In this document: positions 57,861 through 64,000 of the stretch, in pieces
Numbering within the stretch: position 1 is the first letter of the stretch
Layout: the number at the start of each line of letters is the position of its first letter
DNA from: Scedosporium boydii
Taxonomy: Eukaryota; Ascomycota; Sordariomycetes; Microascales; Microascaceae
Direction: 5' to 3'
Length of the DNA stretch: 64,000 bases
NCBI GenBank assembly: GCA_002221725.1
Contig: NJFT01000029.1
Coordinates: 62,001 to 126,000 of the forward strand
Notes under the pieces: model-generated
Told to the model about the DNA's origin: nothing
What the model saw: the letters and a program-made list of their open reading frames with translations, nothing else
The model's database searches: none
Translations under genes and position numbers: made by a program

Positions 57861-60800
57861 TCATCTCTTGCAAACTTTGAGAATGTTTTGGATACTTGGG
57901 TCATTTTTCTTAAAAACTTCTCCAAGGCGGTGAAGACTAGCATCTCCAAATTGCCGTTTGCTCTTGATGACGTCCTTGACCGCCGAGTCGCTGCGCTTGA
58001 TGGACCCCGGAAGCCCGGGCACCATCATCAATAATGCCGTCAGCAGAAGCGAAGAGGGGTCATCGATGACATCTACCACAGAGAGCGCTACATCTCCTGC
58101 GAGGCCGATCGAGGTGGCGATTCGCGCAATGGTGGCAGTCGTCCAACCTAAGGCAAAAGCACCTTCGCCAACGATGGGTATGATAAAGAGAACGGCCATC
58201 ACAACGCCGAGGATAATGTTCTTTCTCTTCTGTTCCCTCTCGGCGTCTTCAACCTCTTTGCCGATCTGTTGTACTTGTTCCATCGAGTCGACGGATTGCA
58301 CAGCTAGGAAGACGCTTAACGACGTTGCCTCTACCAGCTCGTTAGGATCGCCTTCCCAGATGCCCAGAGAGATTTCGATTGAGGAAAGTATAACCTCGAA
58401 GTAGAGTTCATCGAGGTTCCCCAGAGAGGATTGAATAATCTCTTTCGGGTTAATAACCTTGGCGTCCTCCTTGATGATGGGGTAGCCCTTTCGTTCTCTT
58501 CGGAACTGCATGCATTGTCTGCTCCGTATCATGGGATCGGACATCGAGGGATCGGATATCGGGCGAGGTCCACTACCTGGTGGTGGGGCTTTACCAATGC
58601 AATGGTCGTCTTCGGTGATGTCATCAAATGCAACGTAGTCCCGAGGTATGCCAAATTCCTCCTCGATGGTCTTATAGAAGCCATCCTCATCTCGGAGCGT
58701 ATAAGTAATTGTGAAAGAGTCGTCCGAGAAGGGGTCGTATTTTTCCAGCGGGCATGGCCCGGATGACTTCCTCCCACCGCCATCCGACCAGGCGCAATCA
58801 AAGTGCTTGTTGCAGGGACCATTGCCGTTCCAGTCCATACATTTGTCTAAGTTTGTCTTGCTCACCCCTCTGACTGCCTCCTCGTAGATTTTGAATCTGT
58901 CGTCGTACTTGTTATCATTGACGCCGTGGTATTTTATGACAGCATCTTCAAGCATCTTCGCGACAAGGTTCATAGCATGCTGAGCTGCGCAGACACGAGG
59001 AAGATCGCCGCCATTATTCTCCAAATCCTGCAGGTCCGAGAAAGTACGATCCGTTGGGCAAATGTCCCCGTTTTCCTCTTCAAGGCTGGGCGGCGATGTG
59101 AAGTCGCGACCTCCTGCAAGATCAACGGCCCAGTCGGATACACCCGCAAAGTTAAGGTCCTTGTATCGTTGGATGCGGGACTTCTTGGTGTTGTCGTCCA
59201 TCCACGCAACCCAATCATCCCCATAGACAAGGATATCCGAATCAGAATCCTTGTCGTACCAGCTCCTGAACTCGCCGTCTGGTATTTTCTCATCGTCGTC
59301 GCGGGGCCGGGTGTAAAAGCCGATGATGTCCCGAATTTCGTATTCGCCAAGATAACCCGGTGTGTCGGTACACTCCCCAGGGTATGCTGCAGATGCGAAG
59401 TCTTCACCAGTTCCGATGAACCGACATGTTGGTCCGGTGCAACTCCGATCCGCCATGCGAAAACTGCGGCCGTAACTGCTGATGCCGACAAGGATCTTAT
59501 TGGAAGGGACCCCGGCTTTTGTGATCATAGACAGGGAATTCTCGGTTTCTGTCCAGTTGACGTGAGACCTCAGGCAATTTCCCAACCCTTCTTCTGGTGT
59601 AGCGCAACCAGGACTGCGTTGAGGTAAGTCTCGTTAGCCATGGCCTCGATAAATGAGAACTTGAAGAAATTAAGGACATACCTAGCCCAGAATATGTCAT
59701 AGTCCCACTGGCCATGCAGGTCATAGGTCATGTAGACTATGTAATCGACGATCTTAGCGATCTCGTCGATGGGATAAGCCTTAAGGTACCAGAATGATGC
59801 CGGAGCTGCAATGGCTATTGACTTCTCCTTTGGAAGCTTCTGCCGAACGAGCTTCAAGAACTCGAGGTAGCGGTCCCCGTTCTCCGGATCATCCGCCCCA
59901 ACATCAAGATCCGGGGCGCCTGGGTACTCCCAGTCAAAGTCAACCCCATCGAGACCCTCAGAGATGATGAATTGCGCAACACTGCTGGCAAACCTGTCGG
60001 CGTTCTCGGCTTGCACTCCGCTTCGGAAGATCTGGTATGTGTCCACTTCAGTGGAGAAGGCCCAGCCTCCAAATGATAGGATCCGTCTGGGCGTGGTCAA
60101 CTTTTTGAACTTGTCGAACTGCTCCTGAACCCTAGCAGTGGTGATTGCGAATTCGGGAGTGATATCTGCAAACGCAAAATGGATATGTGTGTAGCGGTCC
60201 GGGATCTCAGTCACATCCATATTGGAGCATGGTCTATCAAGGTTCCATGCCTCGAAGTAAACAAGGTCGATGAAACTGTCAGGCGGCTTGTCGTTATTGA
60301 CAATGTCCATCCCGCAGTTAGAAATACACCCATTAGATCCGGGCTTTACAGCACCAGGAGCGCCGTTTCTCGCTGGGCTTTCCACGCAGAAGTCAGCTGT
60401 CGTACCGCATTTTCCCCAGATATTGCAGCATGAATTCAAGGGGCATGGGTTGAGCTCTGCGAGGCTTGTATCGCCGTTTGGCCTCTGGGTACCAGGCTTC
60501 TGTGGCCCGCACTGGGCGTCCGCGATTATGGCTGGCATGGGAGGTTTGCCGCGTCCGACACAGATGATCTGATCTCTTTGAATGCTCTCGCAGCTAACCC
60601 AGCCCCAAGACTTCTTGTTGTTCTCGTCAATCTTCTCAGCAGTTGTATTGTATGTGTTGGCAAGTTTCCAGCACTCATCCCCGGCGCGTACGACGTGAGT
60701 AGCGCAGTACCCGTCGGCATCGGGCTGCGGCGAGAAGTCAGGCATGTCTCCCTCAGAGCAACAGTAGTGCTGTCCAGGCTGGATCACAGTCGGATCAGTG

Positions 60801-61801
60801 CACAAGCCATCCGTGGGATTAAACTTTTTGAAGTCATCCTCGCTGATCCCGCAGCTTTCGGCAAGGGAATAACACCCGTCGCCAGAGGCTACCTGGACCG
60901 CTTTGCACTCCTGGGCACGGGCTGTGAGAGACGGAGAGGCTTCGTCCGGCACCCTCGCCTTAACCCGGGCAAGAGGTATAGCCGAGATGGGAAAGACACC
61001 AAGTTCGACCTCTCCAAAGGCCCTCTCCTGGTCAAAGTCTGTGACACACCTCGCGTCATCCCATGTCCCGAGGGCCTCATGGACAGCGGTGGTATTCCCA
61101 ATTGTGTCCACGAATATGCCCATCATTTGTCTGTTGGGACGGCGTTCGCCACACAGTTGGACCGACACCTTGTCCGCGGATACCCTTCCTGATTTCAAAT
61201 GGAGCGTAAACTTCTCAAGGAGGCGAATAGCACTGCTCTTCTGGATGGCGGCGCCGACGTAAATACCAAAGGTGGTACTTCCTGATTTCGCAAACAGGGC
61301 CGCTGCCTCACAGTTGACATGATTCTTCAAAACAGCCAACAAACCAGCAGAAGCATCGGAAATTCCAGCAGACACAGCTGGTTGATCAGGTTCTCCAGCC
61401 CCATTCAGGATGAGTTGAGGGTTGACATTGATCATGTGCGCCTCGGCGCCGTCGTTGCAGCCCTCGACAGGGTTAGAAACCCCAAATGATGACCCGCCGC
61501 GCTTTGAGGGAGATCCTGATGGGTCATTTGTGCGTGGGTCGGAGTCTTTATAGAAGGAGCATACTCTAAGTGTGAGGGGGCTGTCATTATCATTGATGGG
61601 GCGATGGAGCATTGTATCAAAGACAACGGTGCTTTTGCAAGCGTTGAGACCATCAACGCCCTGAATATAGGACCACAAGCCATCCTGATCTAGGGCAGAC
61701 GTGCAAGAAACGGGGCAGGTAGAGGGGGGTTTACGCGGAGCCGCCGCGGACAACGCTAGACTCAGGAGAAAACAGAAAAGGGGAAGGGAGAAGGGAACCA
61801 T
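57861..61801 (-). CDS. GH18 subgroup-C (killer-toxin-like) chitinase with LysM and CBM18 modules, intact
   Basis: Two exons, 61801-59682 and 59613-57861, join in phase (GTATGT donor, GCAG acceptor) to 1290 residues. A signal peptide starts at 61801 (FSLPLFCFLLSLALSAAA). The order is: N-terminal Cys-containing domain; LysM 1 at about 300-345 (DGCYSLAESCGISEDDF); LysM 2 at about 365-415 (HVVRAGDECWKLANTY); CBM18 at about 430-475 (CPLNSCCNIWGKCG); GH18 at about 508-870 with catalytic LDGVDFDWE (617-624 region), MTYDLHGQW and SDWAVDLAG; and a Cys-rich extension. Near the C-terminus (about 1172-1225) is a hydrophobic stretch (IILGVVMAVLFIIPIVGEGA), resembling the region of yeast zymocin-like proteins in this chitinase group. 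All key acidic residues are kept, so it should be an active secreted chitinase that cuts chitin in cell walls of fungi or arthropods. It is divergent from an unknown secreted gene. Confidence 0.88.
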
Positions 61802-63017
61802 AGCAGCTGGATGAAGTGAGGCAACTATTTTTGTTAAAGGTTTGGGCGATTTGAAAAGGTAAAAGGCCGAGTTGCTCCCACAACGAGCAAGGACTGTGAT
61901 GGGTAGAGTGATACTCAGCAATGGGTTGGGGAATGGGACTGACCTCCAAGATGAGACGATTCCCCTGTTCACTATATACAGGCTTGAGGGGATAGGCAAC
62001 TCATCATGGAGTGTAAGAGATAGCACCTCAGAATCCCCCTTCTCGAGAAACGCACCGAAGACGAGAGACTAGACGCAGCCAAGCGAGTTTGCCCCAGTTC
62101 AGACGATAACCGCCATGAATTGACACCGCTTCCGCTCCCCCGATGTGGCAGAAATTGATCGAAATTAGTCTAAGAGCGGGATATTATTAAAGAGCCAACC
62201 AACGCTTGATTAATAAACCCTTTAGGGGTTCCGTGACGGTACCTTGCGTTGATGTGAGGGGTACTCGGACGGGAAATAGAAACGCATGATCGCCCGGCGG
62301 CTGGAAGACGGGAAGGCCGCGGAGCACGGTCCGAGATTTGACCCCGCCCGGCCCAGAGTTTCGGACCCCAACTTATATTATGGCTGGCATCGCGACCTAT
62401 GGGACGCCGGAGTCGAACCAACAGGTCAACAACCAACGAGTTTTTCGAGGACCAACACCTTTTTTTCGTATATATGCTAAATTCCATGCATTTGACCGCT
62501 TCCAAAAGTTCCCACGGCATGATAGCGGAGGCAACGGCTCGTGGTGGGAATCCCTTCACGGAGTCTATTTTGGACCGCTAGGGAGCGACTGTATTGGGCC
62601 ATTTTCATGATCTTGTGCGACCAGGAGGACGACGAGAGCGGCCTGGAAACGAAAAGCATCCCGGAGCTCTTCTGCATTGGTCAGTTACCCAAATTGGCCA
62701 GGACGACCGGTGAGAGTGCGAGCCCTGTATACGATTCTCAGATGATTGAGCCGGATTGGCGATGCGATCTCACAGGCAGTGCATAATGACAGACCGGGCA
62801 TCCCTTGATCTCTTGAGTTTTCCATAGAGACGTACTGTACCGGCTCCCCCCGACACCGCCCACTTCTCCCAGTCTCTCTCCCCTCCTCTCTTTCTCCTCG
62901 CCACTCCTTTTTGCTGTGCTTTGCACTTCTGCGCTTTCCAGCGAACCCAGTCTATACTCGCTCAAACCCCATCCCAAGTCTTCGACATCACCCCTCGACT
63001 AGGACACATTGCCCACA
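61802..63017. promoter_or_regulatory. Divergent promoter region between chitinase 2 and secreted-protein gene
   Basis: About 1.2 kb. The chitinase side has a TATATA at 61973-61978, about 172 bp before its ATG. The other side has a long pyrimidine tract (62868-62930) shortly before ATG 63018, as often seen in strongly expressed fungal genes. A tRNA T-arm-like sequence at 62406-62424 on the minus strand has no matching tRNA body. Confidence 0.45.
61973..61978 (-). promoter_or_regulatory. TATA box of chitinase 2
   Basis: TATATA in the sequence TGTATATAGT on the minus strand, about 172 bp upstream of ATG 61801. The spacing matches the TATA-to-ATG distance at 39176/39356 (about 173 bp) and 38042/37866 (about 170 bp). 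Confidence 0.45.
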
Positions 63018-63914
63018 ATGAGGGGATTTCTACTTATTTTTCTTTGGGCGGTACTCATCCCTCTGTCTCATGCGTCAAAGGAGGGCGTGGGGTACGAGAT
63101 GCTGGCTTATTACTACGCCTACAAGGCAGAATTCAAAGCTTTGACTGCAGCGGGCGACGAAGATCTCAGATTACTCGCTCTTGACTGTGAGGGTAGTGCG
63201 GGAGGTTTATGCACATTCAACGAATTCATCGAAGCCGTCACCGAAAAAAAACCAAACTCTCTACCCCGAGTCACTTATCAGCCGGGCACCGACGACGGTC
63301 GCCACAGCGTGTTTCCCGACGTGGACGTCGTGGGCAGAAAATTCCAGGAATACTTTAATCCGACATGGGCATTCACGTTCGACTACATCGACAACGAGAA
63401 ACTGCATGCGCTTTTAAACCCCAACTCAGGACCCTCCCGCCGTGGGAATGAACTCAGCAAAGTTATCGAGAACCTTCGCAAAAACTATGCTGTCGGTCCA
63501 AGCACCGATCTCGACAAATGCCTTCAGGCTAGTGTGAAAGCCGGCCGGGCTCGGAGCATCGAGCTGGAAAAGTACCTCTTAGACTTGTTCCAACCAGAGG
63601 GAGGCCAACCGTTGGCTTGGGAGAATTCGAAACGCCAAATTTACAAAATTACACCCATGACAAAGAGAGCTCAATATCCCGATGGGGGACGTGTCATTAC
63701 TGTCCTTGACTTGAAGAAAACAATGGAGCAGTCTGCCATCGGCAGTCCGAACGATAAGAATGAGTTTAAATCGTTCATCGAGGAACTCAAGCGAGGGGGG
63801 GAACAGCGTACCCGTTCGCAATCATTTAACGACAAAGTGAAGGAGTTTAGTGGTCATTCCGGTGCCTTGGACGTTTGGAATAATTTCGTCGCAGAGCTGA
63901 GAGCTTCGTGTTGA
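63018..63914 (+). CDS. Secreted protein of unknown function, divergent from chitinase 2
   Basis: ATG 63018 (context acaATGagg) starts a leader MRGFLLIFLWAVLIPLSHA; an in-frame ATG nine bases upstream is less likely. The single exon gives 298 residues. The mature part is hydrophilic and mostly helical, with four Cys (LDCEGSAGGLC, DKCLQ and the C-terminal Cys). It has a central YDIDNEKL-like acidic patch (FDYIDNEKLHALL), a dibasic site (PSRRGNEL) and a lysine-rich end. There is no transmembrane segment or catalytic motif that I recognise. Sharing a promoter region with a killer-toxin-like chitinase, it may be part of the same secreted system, as an accessory or protective protein. That is only inferred from position. 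Confidence 0.7.
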   Translation: MRGFLLIFLWAVLIPLSHASKEGVGYEMLAYYYAYKAEFKALTAAGDEDLRLLALDCEGSAGGLCTFNEFIEAVTEKKPNSLPRVTYQPGTDDGRHSVFPDVDVVGRKFQEYFNPTWAFTFDYIDNEKLHALLNPNSGPSRRGNELSKVIENLRKNYAVGPSTDLDKCLQASVKAGRARSIELEKYLLDLFQPEGGQPLAWENSKRQIYKITPMTKRAQYPDGGRVITVLDLKKTMEQSAIGSPNDKNEFKSFIEELKRGGEQRTRSQSFNDKVKEFSGHSGALDVWNNFVAELRASC

Positions 63915-64000
63915 AAGTCTTTGAAGGTACCCCCAGGCTTTTATAGATTAACAAGCTGGGCACAGTTGGCATTCTAAGAGGGTTACCCCAACTGTGTCCT

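Noticed and set aside
62400..62430. Possible tRNA on the minus strand (sequence like GGTTCGACTCC with a pairable T-arm)
   Set aside because: The T-arm pairs only with two wobble pairs, and no acceptor, D-arm or correctly spaced anticodon arm could be found upstream.

Overview
The window looks like a filamentous ascomycete nuclear genome (Pezizomycotina, probably Sordariomycetes). Genes are protein-coding and mostly broken by short introns (about 50-120 bp) with GTRNGT-type donors. The families are typical of such fungi: GH18 subgroup-C chitinases with LysM and CBM18 modules, LysM proteins, HET-domain proteins, ankyrin proteins, a rhodopsin-type (PTH11-like) membrane protein, a BAHD-type acyltransferase and a fungal AAA ATPase. 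No rRNA, convincing tRNA, CRISPR array or intact transposon was found. All calls come from reading the sequence; no database search was run.

Left block (about 0.8-13.5 kb) is a chitin-related secretome cluster. A multi-exon killer-toxin-like GH18 chitinase (- strand, 6543 to 2066) has an intact catalytic motif but a decayed 3' region (837-2100). It is divergent from a secreted protein with five LysM modules (7504-10001). That gene converges on a small three-LysM secreted protein (10270-11188, -), followed by an unknown secreted protein (12295-13496, +).

The 13.8-26.1 kb block holds an ankyrin protein, an AT-rich island, a large decayed gene (16221-19453) with three in-frame stops and two frame changes, and a divergent pair: a 1070-residue AAA ATPase (-) and a coiled-coil/STAND-like protein (+) sharing a 317-bp promoter. 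The 28-34.5 kb block holds a seven-helix rhodopsin-like protein, an HxxxD acyltransferase, a decayed membrane-protein gene and a Cys-rich single-pass membrane protein.

The 35.8-42.3 kb block is decay-rich: a frameshifted ankyrin gene with a 22-base poly-G tract, a signal-peptide stub running into AT-rich DNA, an intact Cys-rich protein with a hydrophobic segment in its middle, and a truncated HET-protein remnant. The 44.2-56.9 kb block is more conventional: an ammonium permease, a DUF3445-type protein, a carboxylesterase pseudogene missing its nucleophile region, a membrane protein, an intact HET protein and a YVC1-type TRP channel.

The right end carries a second, intact subgroup-C chitinase (57861-61801, -) divergent from an unknown secreted protein (63018-63914, +). 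Themes: (i) chitin binding and degradation at both ends, suggesting fungus-fungus interaction or chitin remodelling; (ii) several non-self-recognition or NLR-like families; (iii) repeated gene decay by nonsense mutations compatible with C:G to T:A transitions (RIP-like) and by one-base indels at homopolymers.
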